Below, one piece after another: positions 28,310 through 38,697 of a stretch of DNA of 54,180 bases. Both the position numbers and the translations under genes were made by a program. The notes beneath the pieces are model-generated. The model did not search any database, was not told where the DNA came from, and saw nothing but the letters and a program-made list of their open reading frames with translations. Origin of the DNA: Candidatus Colwelliibacteriota bacterium (GTDB lineage Bacteria > Patescibacteriota > Minisyncoccia > UBA6257 > Colwellbacteraceae); the NCBI GenBank assembly GCA_028718505.1, contig JAQULQ010000002.1, positions 1 through 54,180 of the forward strand, given 5' to 3'. Positions within the stretch are counted from its first letter, which is position 1. Each line of letters starts with the position of its first letter.

Positions 28310-30044
28310 GGTAGATATCCTCTTCTGTTGTATCGTCAGCCCGCTTAAACTGGATCAGTTCGGGTGGAATTTCGTAAAGAAAACGAGAGGCCGGGCCATT
28401 GAAAAAAATAGACAGGTTATCTTTAGCGCGCGTCATGGCGACGTACATCAGCCGGCGCTCTTCCTCGAGGTCTTCATCCGAGAAATAAGAGCGGTGATGA
28501 GGGAGTACGCCCTCGTTAGCGCCGGCGATGTAGACATCATCGAACTCAAGTCCTTTGGCGAGGTGGATAGTCATAAGCTTCACGGGTGCATTTTGTGCAG
28601 ATTTATTAATGCGGTCGCTTGCCTGAAGGAGGGAAACTCTTTCTAAAAACCTATCTAGGGTCTTGAACTCGGTCGCGAAATTGATCAATTCACGGACATT
28701 TTCAGTCCTATCTTCAGCGTTGTCGTATTGCTTGGCCAGATATTCAAAATAGTCAGTGGTTTTCAGAACGTAACCGATCAGCTCCATCAGACCCAGCTGT
28801 TTGCCCATTTTCGGAAGCCGTGAAACGAGTTCCTCTCTGACAGCCTTGCGAAAATTCTTTTCTATGCGCTCCCGGCTTAGCCCGTCCAGCGGATTTGATG
28901 CATAGCGCAGAGGGGCAAGAATATCCTTTATTTCTTTTCTCTCATAGAACTTAACCCCGCCGTAGATTTCATAGGGGATGGTGTGAAAATTCAGAGCCTG
29001 TTCGAGAGCGCGGGATTGGGCATTAGTACGATAAAGCACAGCAGAGTCTTTAACCCCCCGCCCACTTATTTTCTCAGCAATAATATCTGCTTCCTCACCG
29101 GGTGTTTTGGCTCCTATGACCGCAACTAAACTGCCGTCCGGATTCTCTGTCCAGAGATCTTTTTTGATCTGAAGGCGGTTATTGGCTATAACACCCGCGG
29201 CCGCTTTCACGATATTGCCGCTGGAGCGGTAATTTTCGCCTAGATGCACTATCTTTGCCCTCGGCCAATCACGTTCAAAATTCAGAAAGGTCCGGATGTT
29301 TGCCCCGCGGAAGGCGTAAATGGACTGCTGGTCATCGCCGACAACGCTTAGATTCTGGTGACTGCCGGAGAGCAGCTTGATCAGCTGATACTGGGCGTGA
29401 TTAATGTCTTGATACTCATCCACCAGGACATGATCAAATTTGTTTTGATACTTCATCAGAACGGCCGGACTTCTTTGGAAAAGCCGAACGGTTTTTTCTA
29501 TCAAATCATCAAAATCAAACGCGTTCTGTTGGGACAATCGGTCCTCATATTCTTCGAACACCTTTTTTTCGAACTCGCCCAGAGTATCCACGTCCTTAAG
29601 CTCAGTTTTAATATCCGAGACCACCCTCATTAAGTTTGGGGCCGAATACTGTTTAGATCCCTGTAAGTCAAACGATTTGAGTACTTTTTTGATCAGGCGC
29701 AGAGAATCATCGTCATCAAAAATGACATAATTCGGCTGCCGGCCGACAGCTTGCGCCTCTCGGCGCAGAATGCTAGCGCTGAAGGCGTGGAAGGTGCCGA
29801 TGAAAGGAGTATTGGTCCCAACCCTTGCCTTCTTGGCATTAGCCAAGATGCGTGTACGCATTTCGTCAGCCGCCTTATTAGTGAAAGTAATGGCGACAAT
29901 ACGTCTCGGACTGATGCCCGAGTTAATAAGATAAATGACTCTCTGAGTAAGAGTGCGCGTCTTGCCCGAACCAGCCCCAGCCGTTACTAAAAGCGGTCCT
30001 TGACCGTGGGTAACTGCCTCTGTCTGGCTGTCACTTAAATCCAT
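28302..30044 (-). CDS. UvrD/PcrA/Rep-type superfamily I helicase (short form)
   Basis: LLVTAGAGSGKTRTLTQRV, VDEYQDINHAQ, VVGDDQQSIYAFRGA, VKLMTIHLAKGLEFD. Confidence 0.92.
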   Translation of the reverse strand: MDLSDSQTEAVTHGQGPLLVTAGAGSGKTRTLTQRVIYLINSGISPRRIVAITFTNKAADEMRTRILANAKKARVGTNTPFIGTFHAFSASILRREAQAVGRQPNYVIFDDDDSLRLIKKVLKSFDLQGSKQYSAPNLMRVVSDIKTELKDVDTLGEFEKKVFEEYEDRLSQQNAFDFDDLIEKTVRLFQRSPAVLMKYQNKFDHVLVDEYQDINHAQYQLIKLLSGSHQNLSVVGDDQQSIYAFRGANIRTFLNFERDWPRAKIVHLGENYRSSGNIVKAAAGVIANNRLQIKKDLWTENPDGSLVAVIGAKTPGEEADIIAEKISGRGVKDSAVLYRTNAQSRALEQALNFHTIPYEIYGGVKFYERKEIKDILAPLRYASNPLDGLSRERIEKNFRKAVREELVSRLPKMGKQLGLMELIGYVLKTTDYFEYLAKQYDNAEDRTENVRELINFATEFKTLDRFLERVSLLQASDRINKSAQNAPVKLMTIHLAKGLEFDDVYIAGANEGVLPHHRSYFSDEDLEEERRLMYVAMTRAKDNLSIFFNGPASRFLYEIPPELIQFKRADDTTEEDIYLD

Positions 30045-30100
30045 ATTAATAGTCCTCCTTAGCTTGATTTTAGGCGGAAAACACCTAATATATAACTACT

Positions 30101-30994
30101 ATTCGTAGAATACCACAAAAGCTTTCCAGCAGGCTGAGGGGGGTTGTCCTGCCGGTTTTTATCGTTTTAGGAGTTGTTACAGCCGATCTGGCGTTTTTTA
30201 GGTTGGCCAACCAGGCACCCCTGCCTGATCCTGAGTTTATCGAGGATGACTTGGTTGGCAACGATCAAGACGGAGCTTTTCTAGGATCAGCTGGGCCGAC
30301 AAGCGAGATTAGCCACGATAATGTCTATGCGGACTTCGGGGGGTTTGTGTTGGTTGAAAAGAATTCCTTACTAGGCGGAGAAAATCCTTTGGCTGAGGCC
30401 GTACAGGACGAAAGCGAATTGTTGACATATAAAGTTAAGGACGGAGACACCCTTTCTAATATCGCCGCCAATTTTGGTATTTCAGTAAAAGATATCCTCT
30501 CCGCCAATGATAAGGGGAGCAGTCTTATCAAGCCCGGTGAAGAGTTGGTTATCCTGCCCGTCTCCAAGTCTGGTTCCGGTTCTGTGGTCTCGGATGATGC
30601 CGAGATAGTCGCAGATCCAGACGAAGATTTCTTTATAAGACCAGTTAGCGGAGGGTGGAATTGGGGAGAGATTCACGATAGTCAGTATATGCCCGCGATT
30701 GACATCTCAACTGCTTGCGGAGCTCCGGTCTACGCCGCGGCTGCAGGCAAGGTTATAAAGGTAGGGTCACCGAGTTATTACAACCAAGGTTATGGGGGTT
30801 ATCTCATCATTAGTCATTCAAACGGAACGAGAACTCTCTACGCCCACAACTCAGAGAACCTAGTGGAGATTGGCGACAGCGTTGAACAAGGAGAACAGAT
30901 CGCCAGGATCGGCAACACGGGCATGACATACGGAAGCACCGGCTGCCACATTCACTTTGGAGCATCCGGAGTCTCTAACCCCTTCGCTAGATAG
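30101..30994 (+). CDS. LysM + M23 peptidase domain envelope protein; start codon unusual
   Basis: LysM YKVKDGDTLSNIAANFGISVKDILSAN and M23 HSNGTRTLYAHNS...GNTGMTYGSTGCHIHFG; signal anchor in frame upstream of the TTG at 30203. Confidence 0.82.
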   Translation: MRRIPQKLSSRLRGVVLPVFIVLGVVTADLAFFRLANQAPLPDPEFIEDDLVGNDQDGAFLGSAGPTSEISHDNVYADFGGFVLVEKNSLLGGENPLAEAVQDESELLTYKVKDGDTLSNIAANFGISVKDILSANDKGSSLIKPGEELVILPVSKSGSGSVVSDDAEIVADPDEDFFIRPVSGGWNWGEIHDSQYMPAIDISTACGAPVYAAAAGKVIKVGSPSYYNQGYGGYLIISHSNGTRTLYAHNSENLVEIGDSVEQGEQIARIGNTGMTYGSTGCHIHFGASGVSNPFAR

Positions 30995-30995
30995 A

Positions 30996-32528
30996 TCAGG
31001 CCTCCCTTATTCTCAATTGAAAAGCTTCTGCTAAATGAGCGGAGGTCAGATTTTGTTCGGCCTCAAGATCGGCGATGGTACGGGCAACCTTAAGGATCCT
31101 ATAATAACTGCGCGTGGACAGCAGAGATTTATCAAAAATATTCTGGAGGAATTGTCTGCCAGCCGCATCCGGCCGGATAATCTGTTCACATTGTTTGGAT
31201 GACATTTCTGAATTCGTTTTGATATCCCACCCCAGCTCTTGAAAGCGCTCTTTCTGAGTGCGTCTGGCTGCTCGCACATTTTTTTGGGGATGTGTTTGGT
31301 TCTCTTCCGTGATGGGTGATTCATTCAATTCGTTGAGCTTGATGCGCGGCACATTTATCTGGATATCTATCCTGTCGAGCAAAGGACCTGACACCCTTTT
31401 TTGATAGCGGTAGACTTCGTTGGCTGTACAGCGGCACTCTTTTTCGTTGTCGCCCCAAAATCCGCAGGGACAGGGATTCATGGCCGCGATCAAAATAAAT
31501 TTTGCCGGGAAAGTTAAGTTTTTGCTGATCCTTGAGACGACAACCTCACCCGACTCCATCGGCTGACGCAAAGCTTCTAGCAAATCCCGACGGAACTCAG
31601 GGAGTTCATCCAGAAAAAGAATGCCTCGATGAGCAAGGCTGATCTCACCCGCCTTCGGATTTGTACCGCCCCCCATAATAGCGACCGGTGAAGCTGTTTG
31701 GTGGGGGGACCGAAAGGGACGCTCGCTGGCGAATGAACCCTTCAGCAGTCCAACAGAGCTCCACACTCGGGAGACTTCCATAGCTTCATCCAAATCCAGG
31801 GGTGGGAGAATAGAGATCATCGAATTGGCGAGCATGGTTTTACCCGAACCTGGCGGTCCGCTCATTAAAATATTGTGTCCGCCGGCCGCCGCTACCGTAA
31901 GGGCCCTCTTGGCGAACCTTTGGCCCCGCACATCATTAATGTCGACCGAAGCCCTCTGCGCGGGCATAAATTCAGTGGCTGGATAGGATGAGATAGGACA
32001 CCGCCCCTCGAGATGGTTAATCAGGTCCGATAAGGTTTCAACGGGGACTATATTAACGTCTGTTATGAAGCTTGCTTCTCGGGCGTTCTCGGTGGGTAGA
32101 AAAAGCTCCTTAATACACAGCTCTTTGGCCAGAATAGCCGTATTTAGCCCGCCGGGAATTTTTCTGACCCTTCCGTCTAAAGCCAGCTCGCCAAAGAACA
32201 TTTTGTTTTGGGGCTCCAGCAAGCCGACCTGTTTAGTGGCTGCTAAATAGCCGATCGCGATCGCCAAGTCATACTGAGTACCGGCCTTCTTAAGATCGGC
32301 GGGCGCCAAGTTCACGGTTATTTTCCGGTTTTCCCTGGAAGGAGACTTAAAGCCGGTATTTTTAATAGCCGAACCGACTCGCTCTTTCGCCTCCGAAAGA
32401 GCTTTATCTGCTAGGCCGACTATATTAAAAGCATGCAGACCGATGTTCAGATCGACCTCAACCTCTACGAGTTTCGCCTCTATCCCCTCCAGCTCAGCCG
32501 AGTAGACTTTAGCTAGGGCGCGCGTCAT
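30996..32528 (-). CDS. comM: ComM/YifB-family Mg-chelatase-like ATPase
   Basis: HNILMSGPPGSGKTMLANSM, RPFRSPHQTASPVAIMGGG, PCPCGFWGD. Confidence 0.93.
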   Translation of the reverse strand: MTRALAKVYSAELEGIEAKLVEVEVDLNIGLHAFNIVGLADKALSEAKERVGSAIKNTGFKSPSRENRKITVNLAPADLKKAGTQYDLAIAIGYLAATKQVGLLEPQNKMFFGELALDGRVRKIPGGLNTAILAKELCIKELFLPTENAREASFITDVNIVPVETLSDLINHLEGRCPISSYPATEFMPAQRASVDINDVRGQRFAKRALTVAAAGGHNILMSGPPGSGKTMLANSMISILPPLDLDEAMEVSRVWSSVGLLKGSFASERPFRSPHQTASPVAIMGGGTNPKAGEISLAHRGILFLDELPEFRRDLLEALRQPMESGEVVVSRISKNLTFPAKFILIAAMNPCPCGFWGDNEKECRCTANEVYRYQKRVSGPLLDRIDIQINVPRIKLNELNESPITEENQTHPQKNVRAARRTQKERFQELGWDIKTNSEMSSKQCEQIIRPDAAGRQFLQNIFDKSLLSTRSYYRILKVARTIADLEAEQNLTSAHLAEAFQLRIREA

Positions 32529-32536
32529 TTAACTCC

Positions 32537-32866
32537 CTAAACGGCTTTGCAGTCCTTACAAAGGCTTGATTCGGGCATGGCTTCCAAAAGCTCATCAGAT
32601 ATTTCGGTGCGGCATTGGGTACAATGGCCATATGTGCCATCGTCGATCCTTTTGATGGCAGCCTCAATATCGAGTAGGCGCTCTTCTAGAACCTGGACAG
32701 TAGCCAGCGTATTAGATGCCTCTTCCGTTTCATCAGCCTCCTCGTTGTCCAGTCCAGGTGTGTCGCCGAATTCATCATTCTTAAGCGTAGCCAGCTCTTT
32801 TTTAATGCGGTCCCGATCTTGTTTCAAAAGCCGAGCGAGTTCCTTCAGTTTTTCTTGGCGGATCAT
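32537..32866 (-). CDS. TraR/DksA-family zinc-finger protein
   Basis: RIDDGTYGHCTQCRTEISDELLEAMPESSLCKDC. Confidence 0.85.
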   Translation of the reverse strand: MIRQEKLKELARLLKQDRDRIKKELATLKNDEFGDTPGLDNEEADETEEASNTLATVQVLEERLLDIEAAIKRIDDGTYGHCTQCRTEISDELLEAMPESSLCKDCKAV

Positions 32867-32932
32867 TAATGGAATTCTACTAAAAACTTGGTCATTGAGA
32901 AAGCCCGGACCCCCACATATAATGGGGTCAGG

Positions 32933-33505
32933 ATGATATATGGTTTAACGGGAGAGCTTAAGCAGGCGGGCCTCAATTATGTTGTGCTGAATGTGGGCGG
33001 GGTTGAGTATCGGATCTCGATTCCCATTAATCAGGAAAAACAGCTAAAAGTTGGAGAAAAAATCCACATATTTACACATTTGAACGTTCGGGAAGGCGGA
33101 GCCGACCTCTATGGGTTTTTAAGCGAGGAGATTTTAGAATTGTTCGAACTTTTGATCTCGGTGTCGGGCGTTGGGCCAAAATCAGCTATGGCTATTCTTT
33201 CGGTGGCGCCAGTCCAGAATATTAAGGCATCTATCGCCGGCGGGGAGCCGGACTTGCTGCGGCGCTCATCGGGTGTGGGTAGAAAGACAGCCGAGCGCAT
33301 TATAGTTGAGCTAAGGGACAAGGTGGGACCGATGGGCAGCGGTGATACAGCCAAATGGGCTGAGTCAGACCAGGATGTATATGAGGCGCTTGTGAGTCTG
33401 GGTTATCAAAGGCGCAAGATCGAAGACGCTCTGCGTGAGATAAATCCAGACGTGACCGACGTGAGAGACCGACTCAAGGAAGCTCTAAAGAAAATCAAGG
33501 GTTAA
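32933..33505 (+). CDS. ruvA: Holliday junction DNA helicase subunit RuvA
   Basis: MIYGLTGELKQAGLNYVVLNVGGVEYRI, LISVSGVGPKSAMAIL, GVGRKTAERIIVEL. Confidence 0.95.
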   Translation: MIYGLTGELKQAGLNYVVLNVGGVEYRISIPINQEKQLKVGEKIHIFTHLNVREGGADLYGFLSEEILELFELLISVSGVGPKSAMAILSVAPVQNIKASIAGGEPDLLRRSSGVGRKTAERIIVELRDKVGPMGSGDTAKWAESDQDVYEALVSLGYQRRKIEDALREINPDVTDVRDRLKEALKKIKG

Positions 33506-33509
33506 TTTT

Positions 33510-34766
33510 ATGGTTTTGTCTTGGACAGCCTTGAATGTGATTTTGGAGGGGATGAAAAAGTTCCCGCCATTCAGGGCCCTTTATAAACTGCCCTGGGTGC
33601 CGTCCGCCTATCACTACTGCCTAGCCTTCGTAGGCGCTCTTATCTATCGGTTTCCCTCAAAAAAACTTAAGGTCATCGGCATAACGGGTACAAAAGGTAA
33701 AACGACCACCCTGGAATTTCTTAACGCTGGGCTGGAAATGGCCGGTAGTAAAACCGCCCTTCTCTCATCGGTCAGAATAAAGATAGATAAAGATTCTAAA
33801 CCCAATTTGCTGGGCAATACTCAGCCGGGCAGGTTCTTCGCCCAATATTTTATGCGGGAAGCGGTAAAAAAGGGATGCGAATTCGCTCTTTTAGAAATCG
33901 GCTCCGAGGGGGTAGTGTGCCATCGGCACCGATTCATAGACTTTGATGCAGCCGCCTTCGTTAATATCCATCCTGAGCACATTGAATCACATGGCAGCTT
34001 TGAAAAATACCGTGAAGCTAAGCTGAAGTTCTTTCGGTATGTCAGGCGGTCTCCCAAAAAGCACAAAAAGTTCTTTGTGAACCAGGATGATAAAAATGCA
34101 GACCTCTTTATCCAGGCGGCTGGCCGAGAGGAGGTTGTTCTGACCGTGAAGACAGAAGTTCCGCTTAGGATGTCTGGGGAATTCAATCGGGAAAATGCAG
34201 GCCTAGCTGAAGCTGTCCTGCGCAGCTTTGGGGTGGCTGACGGAATAATTACAAGAGCGCTCAAAGAGTTCAATGGTGTTCCCGGACGGATGGAATATGT
34301 TCAGAAAGAACCATTTGCGGTAGTGGTTGATTATGCGCACACGCCCGACTCCCTCGAGGCTGTCTATAAAAGTCTTCAGCTCCAGTCAGGAAAATTGGTC
34401 TGTGTTTTGGGTTCTGCCGGAGGGGGACGGGATAAATGGAAGCGCCCCAAGATGGGAAATATCGCCGCTCAATATTGCGCGACAGTCATTCTGACCGACG
34501 AAGATACGTTCGATGAGGATCCGGCCCAAATTCTGGAAGAGATAGAGATGGGCATACCGGCTGAACAAGGGCAAAAACTGGAGATTATTCTTGATAGAAG
34601 GCAGGCTATTCAAAGAGCTGTTGCACTAGCCGAGGGCGGAGACACAGTCATTATTACGGGTAAGGGCAGTGAACCGTATTTAAGGGTGGCGGGTGGCCGA
34701 AAAATTCCGTGGTCTGACGTCGGTGTTGCAAAAGAGATCTTAGGGTATACTAGTCCCAAGTTATGA
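33510..34766 (+). CDS. MurE-like Mur ligase
   Basis: VIGITGTKGKTTTLEFL, VNIHPEHIESHGSFEKYREAK, VVVDYAHTPDSLE. Confidence 0.88.
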   Translation: MVLSWTALNVILEGMKKFPPFRALYKLPWVPSAYHYCLAFVGALIYRFPSKKLKVIGITGTKGKTTTLEFLNAGLEMAGSKTALLSSVRIKIDKDSKPNLLGNTQPGRFFAQYFMREAVKKGCEFALLEIGSEGVVCHRHRFIDFDAAAFVNIHPEHIESHGSFEKYREAKLKFFRYVRRSPKKHKKFFVNQDDKNADLFIQAAGREEVVLTVKTEVPLRMSGEFNRENAGLAEAVLRSFGVADGIITRALKEFNGVPGRMEYVQKEPFAVVVDYAHTPDSLEAVYKSLQLQSGKLVCVLGSAGGGRDKWKRPKMGNIAAQYCATVILTDEDTFDEDPAQILEEIEMGIPAEQGQKLEIILDRRQAIQRAVALAEGGDTVIITGKGSEPYLRVAGGRKIPWSDVGVAKEILGYTSPKL

Positions 34767-36118
34767 GACTATCTTTTCACGGCGGAGTCAGATCTGTGAC
34801 GGGCTCTAACTATCTTATTGAAAGCGGCGATACGCGCGCTCTAGTCGATTGTGGATTACATCAAGGGAGTTATGTCTGCGAAGTCGATAATTACGATAAG
34901 TTCCCGTATGACCCTGCATCTATAGATGTGCTTTTTGTGACCCACGCTCATATTGATCATGTCGGGAGGATACCCAAATTCTATAGAGAAGGGTTTAGGG
35001 GCAAAATATTTTCTACACCCCCCACCAAGGAATTTGCCGAGGAGCTTTTACTCGACTCTATGGATTTGCTGAAAAGGGAGGCAAAGCGATGTCAAAAAAA
35101 GCCGATCTATGAAGCCGCAGACGTGGAAGGTGCTATGGGCTTGTGGAAAACCGAAGGCTATCACAGGCGAATAGTGGTCAAGGACATGACGGCTGAATTT
35201 TATGACGCGGGGCACATTCTCGGCTCCAGTTCAGTTATGCTCGAAGCCGAAGGTAAAAAGATTATATTCTCCGGAGATTTAGGTAATTCACCGGCTTCTC
35301 TTATCAAGGGATTTGAAGAGGTCAAAGGAGCTGACTACGCCGTTATGGAATCGACCTACGGCAACAGATTACACCAGGATGTATTAGAGCGCAGAAGTTT
35401 ATTGGAAGATGTTATTGAAGACACCCTTAAAAAGGGGGGAGCCCTGGTCATCCCGGCATTTGCTATGGAGAGAGCACAAGAGCTGCTCTCTGAGCTGAAC
35501 GAGTTGGTGGAAAACGGACGTATTCCTAGGGTGCCGGTTTTTTTAGACAGCCCATTGGCCATCAAGCTCACGGCTATTTACAAAAAATACGAGAGGGACA
35601 GCCAGTATTTTAATCAAGAGTCCCTCCGCTCTGTCCGCGGGGGTGATGCCGTCTTCCAGTTCCCGGGACTCCAGATGGTTCTTAAAACAAAAGATTCAAG
35701 ACACATTAAAGATGTACCCAATCCCAAGATCATTATCGCCGGCAGCGGTATGTCTCAAGGCGGCAGGATTGTTTATCACGAGAAAGCATATCTTCCTGAT
35801 GAGAGAAGCACTATTCTCTTCGTTGGATACCAGGCTCAAAATTCTCTGGGCAGGAGAATTTTGGACGGGGAAAAGAGTGTTGAAATTATGGACGAGTTAG
35901 TACCGGTACGGGCAAGCGTCAGAAGCATCGACGGTTATTCAGCACATGCCGACCAGAATCTTCTTTTGAAATGGTTAAAGTCTATGAAATATGGGCTGAA
36001 GGCACTTTATCTAGTGCACGGAGAGGAGGATCAGACAACTCCTTTAGCTCAGAAGATCGGGGATTTTATGGCCATTAACACTGTGATACCCGAGGTTGGA
36101 GAAACGGTTGTACTATAG
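34763..36118 (+). CDS. Metallo-beta-lactamase fold RNA hydrolase (beta-CASP type)
   Basis: FVTHAHIDHVGRIPKF, IIFSGDLGNSPASLIKGFE, GYSAHADQNLLLKWL. Confidence 0.93.
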   Translation: MRLSFHGGVRSVTGSNYLIESGDTRALVDCGLHQGSYVCEVDNYDKFPYDPASIDVLFVTHAHIDHVGRIPKFYREGFRGKIFSTPPTKEFAEELLLDSMDLLKREAKRCQKKPIYEAADVEGAMGLWKTEGYHRRIVVKDMTAEFYDAGHILGSSSVMLEAEGKKIIFSGDLGNSPASLIKGFEEVKGADYAVMESTYGNRLHQDVLERRSLLEDVIEDTLKKGGALVIPAFAMERAQELLSELNELVENGRIPRVPVFLDSPLAIKLTAIYKKYERDSQYFNQESLRSVRGGDAVFQFPGLQMVLKTKDSRHIKDVPNPKIIIAGSGMSQGGRIVYHEKAYLPDERSTILFVGYQAQNSLGRRILDGEKSVEIMDELVPVRASVRSIDGYSAHADQNLLLKWLKSMKYGLKALYLVHGEEDQTTPLAQKIGDFMAINTVIPEVGETVVL

Positions 36119-36132
36119 ACTATAATTGAAGT

Positions 36133-36729
36133 ATGAGCGAGAATAGGACACTTAATATCCAGATGTGCGTTTCCGGAGCAGCCGAAACGGATTTCTGCAA
36201 CGAAGCGGCTTTGCGGGCGGCCGAAGCTATCGGCCAGGCCATCGCCAAGAACGGCTGTACCATGCTGGATGGTGCCACTACAGGATTCCCATACTGGGCG
36301 GCTAAGGGCGCTAAGCAGGCCGGCGGGCAGGTGGTTGGATTTTCTCCGGCGATCAGTGAGAAAGAGCACATCAATTGGTATCATCTGCCCCTGGACTACC
36401 ACGATGTAATTATCTATACCGGTTTCGGGTATGCGGGGCGCAATCTAATATTGACTCGGGCAGCCGACGCGGTCGTAGTGGGTTGTGGCAGGATCGGCAC
36501 CATCAATGAATTTACCCACGCCTTTGAGGACAAAAAACCGATTGGTGTTCTGACGGGTGAGTGGGAAACGGACGAAGTGGTAAAATTTGTTCTCGAACAC
36601 TCTCATCGCGCTGAAGAGATGCAGGGGAAAATAGTCTTTGAAGAAGACCCGGAAGTGCTAGTCAAAAAGTTGGTAGACATTATTAGGCAGGAGAAGCTAA
36701 CGGGCGGGCCTGCCACGGATGTTAAATAA
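36133..36729 (+). CDS. LOG/SLOG-family (lysine decarboxylase-like fold) protein
   Basis: GATTGFPYWAAKGAKQAGGQVVGFSPA, GYAGRNLILTRAADAVVVGCGRIGTINEFTHA. Confidence 0.75.
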   Translation: MSENRTLNIQMCVSGAAETDFCNEAALRAAEAIGQAIAKNGCTMLDGATTGFPYWAAKGAKQAGGQVVGFSPAISEKEHINWYHLPLDYHDVIIYTGFGYAGRNLILTRAADAVVVGCGRIGTINEFTHAFEDKKPIGVLTGEWETDEVVKFVLEHSHRAEEMQGKIVFEEDPEVLVKKLVDIIRQEKLTGGPATDVK

Positions 36730-36752
36730 AGGTCGAAGATGTATTTATTACT

Positions 36753-37010
36753 GTGAAAATGGATGTAAAAAAACCCATAGGCGAAGTAGTCCACTTTTTT
36801 AACAACATTAATGTTGCGGTTATAAAGTTTAACCGAAAAGTAGCGGCCGGTACGGAAGTTCATTTTTCGGGCGCGACCACCGACTTCAAACAAAAACTGG
36901 ACTCAATGCAGTTGGACCATAAGGAAATTAAGGAAGTAGCAAAGGGTAAAGAGGTGGGGGTCAAGGTAAAGGATAGGGTAAGAGCCGGAGACGAAGTATA
37001 CGAGATCTAA
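36753..37010 (+). CDS. Small translation-factor-like (EF-Tu domain 2-type) beta-barrel protein
   Basis: GEVVHFFNNINVAVIKFNRKVAAGTEVHFSG...VGVKVKDRVRAGDEVYEI. Confidence 0.65.
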   Translation: MKMDVKKPIGEVVHFFNNINVAVIKFNRKVAAGTEVHFSGATTDFKQKLDSMQLDHKEIKEVAKGKEVGVKVKDRVRAGDEVYEI

Positions 37011-37017
37011 AATCTAG

Positions 37018-38697
37018 ATGCCCCTTTTCTCAGAGATAGCCCTTGCTTTGGTTTTGGCTGTCGTTTTCGGCTTTATCGCCCACGCCTTCAGACAGCCTCC
37101 TATTATCGGTTTTATCCTGGCAGGCGTGACGGTCGGTTTGTTAGCCAATCCTGGGTCAGCAGCCGTTGGAATAATGGATGGATTGGCTCCCATCGGTCTC
37201 GCCCTATTGCTTTTTCTGGTTGGTCTGGAGATGAATATGGCGGACTTGCGCCACGTTGGCTGGCCTTCTTTAGTGGTTGGGCTTGGGCAGACGGTTTTGA
37301 TATTTATCGTTGGGTATTTTCTAGTGACCGCCCTTGGCTTCGGCGGTATTACCGCTGTTTATATTGCCATTGCTCTGGCTTTCTCTTCGACCATTATCGT
37401 AGTCAAACTTCTTTCAGAAAAAAAGGAGCTCAATAGTCTCTATGGCAGGATCGTGGTCGGTTCTCTACTGGTCGAAGACTTCGTAGCCATCCTGACCATT
37501 GTTATCCTGGCGGGTTTGCGGAGCGATGGGGCGCCCCTTCTCTCATTTATAGAGACCCTTTTTAAAGGAGGAGTACTCGTCGGGCTGATCCTATTCACCT
37601 CTCGTTTTTTTCCTCGGCTATTGGACAGAATCGGGCGTTCTCCCGAAATGCTTTATCTTTTTAGTATTGCTTGGGTGCTGGGTGTGGCTACCTTAACGGA
37701 ACTAGTCGGTCTCTCAGTAGAAATCGGCGGATTTTTAGCCGGACTGGCGTTGGCCAACTCTTCTGAGCACTTCCAAATAGGTGCCCGCATGAGACCAGTG
37801 CGGGATTTCTTCCTGATTCTTTTCTTTGTGAGTCTGGGCGCGGGCATGTTGGTAGAAGGAGCAACCGTGCCTCTGGGCCCGGCCTTAATCCTATCTTTGT
37901 TCGTTCTGATTGGAAACCCCCTGATAGTTATGATTTTAATGGGGCTGTTAGGCTACCGATCCCGGACGTCTTTTTTAACCGGCCTGACAGCCGCACAGAT
38001 ATCCGAATTTAGTTTGGTGATAGCTGCCTTAGGCCTGCGTCTTGGGCACCTTGATCCAGACAGTACCGCTCTCGTTACCCTTGTGGGCATTGTTACGATA
38101 TTTTTATCGTCCTATCTCATTATTTATGGCAATCAGATATACCGTCTGCTAAAGCCCGTTCTTAGAATCTTTGAATTCAGACGCAAACTAGTGGAAGATA
38201 CTCCGATTGCCGGTGAATATCAGAACCACATTGTGCTGATCGGAGTGCACAGAACGGGCTACAGTATCTTGCAGACATTGATTAAAGCAGGTGCGGAGTT
38301 CGTGGCAGTAGACTTCGATCCGGTTCTAGTCAAATCCTTGCGAGGCAAAAAAGTTCCGGTAATCTACGGCGATATCGCCGACGAGGAGATACAAGAGGTT
38401 ATCGGTTTGCGTAAAGCTAAGGCGGTCATTTCGACAGTGCCCGACAATCAGGACAATCAGATAGTGCTGAACACCGTTAAGAACATTAATAAAAAAGCCA
38501 AGATTATTTTGACCGCCAACGAGAAAGAGGATGCCACTCGTTTTTATCGGGACGGGGCCAGCTATGTTATCCAGCCGCATTTTGTCGGCGGTTGGGAATT
38601 AGCTCAGGCCCTCGGGAATAAGAGTGATTTCAGCGGTTTGATTAAGCTTCAAGAGAGAGACGCGAGGGTTCTGGATCTGCGTAGCTTAGGAAAATAG
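37018..38697 (+). CDS. CPA2 monovalent cation:proton antiporter with C-terminal TrkA-N domain
   Basis: PPIIGFILAGVTVGLL, multiple TMs, HIVLIGVHRTGYSILQTL NAD-binding domain. Confidence 0.92.
   Translation: MPLFSEIALALVLAVVFGFIAHAFRQPPIIGFILAGVTVGLLANPGSAAVGIMDGLAPIGLALLLFLVGLEMNMADLRHVGWPSLVVGLGQTVLIFIVGYFLVTALGFGGITAVYIAIALAFSSTIIVVKLLSEKKELNSLYGRIVVGSLLVEDFVAILTIVILAGLRSDGAPLLSFIETLFKGGVLVGLILFTSRFFPRLLDRIGRSPEMLYLFSIAWVLGVATLTELVGLSVEIGGFLAGLALANSSEHFQIGARMRPVRDFFLILFFVSLGAGMLVEGATVPLGPALILSLFVLIGNPLIVMILMGLLGYRSRTSFLTGLTAAQISEFSLVIAALGLRLGHLDPDSTALVTLVGIVTIFLSSYLIIYGNQIYRLLKPVLRIFEFRRKLVEDTPIAGEYQNHIVLIGVHRTGYSILQTLIKAGAEFVAVDFDPVLVKSLRGKKVPVIYGDIADEEIQEVIGLRKAKAVISTVPDNQDNQIVLNTVKNINKKAKIILTANEKEDATRFYRDGASYVIQPHFVGGWELAQALGNKSDFSGLIKLQERDARVLDLRSLGK

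Noticed and set aside
30120-30160. Possible frameshift explaining the missing ATG of the M23 gene
   Set aside because: The single frame stays open and encodes a coherent signal anchor, so a start-codon issue is more likely than a frameshift; kept as a finding instead
32888-32932. N-terminal extension of ruvA in the ORF track
   Set aside because: RuvA orthologues start MIYGLTG, at 32933
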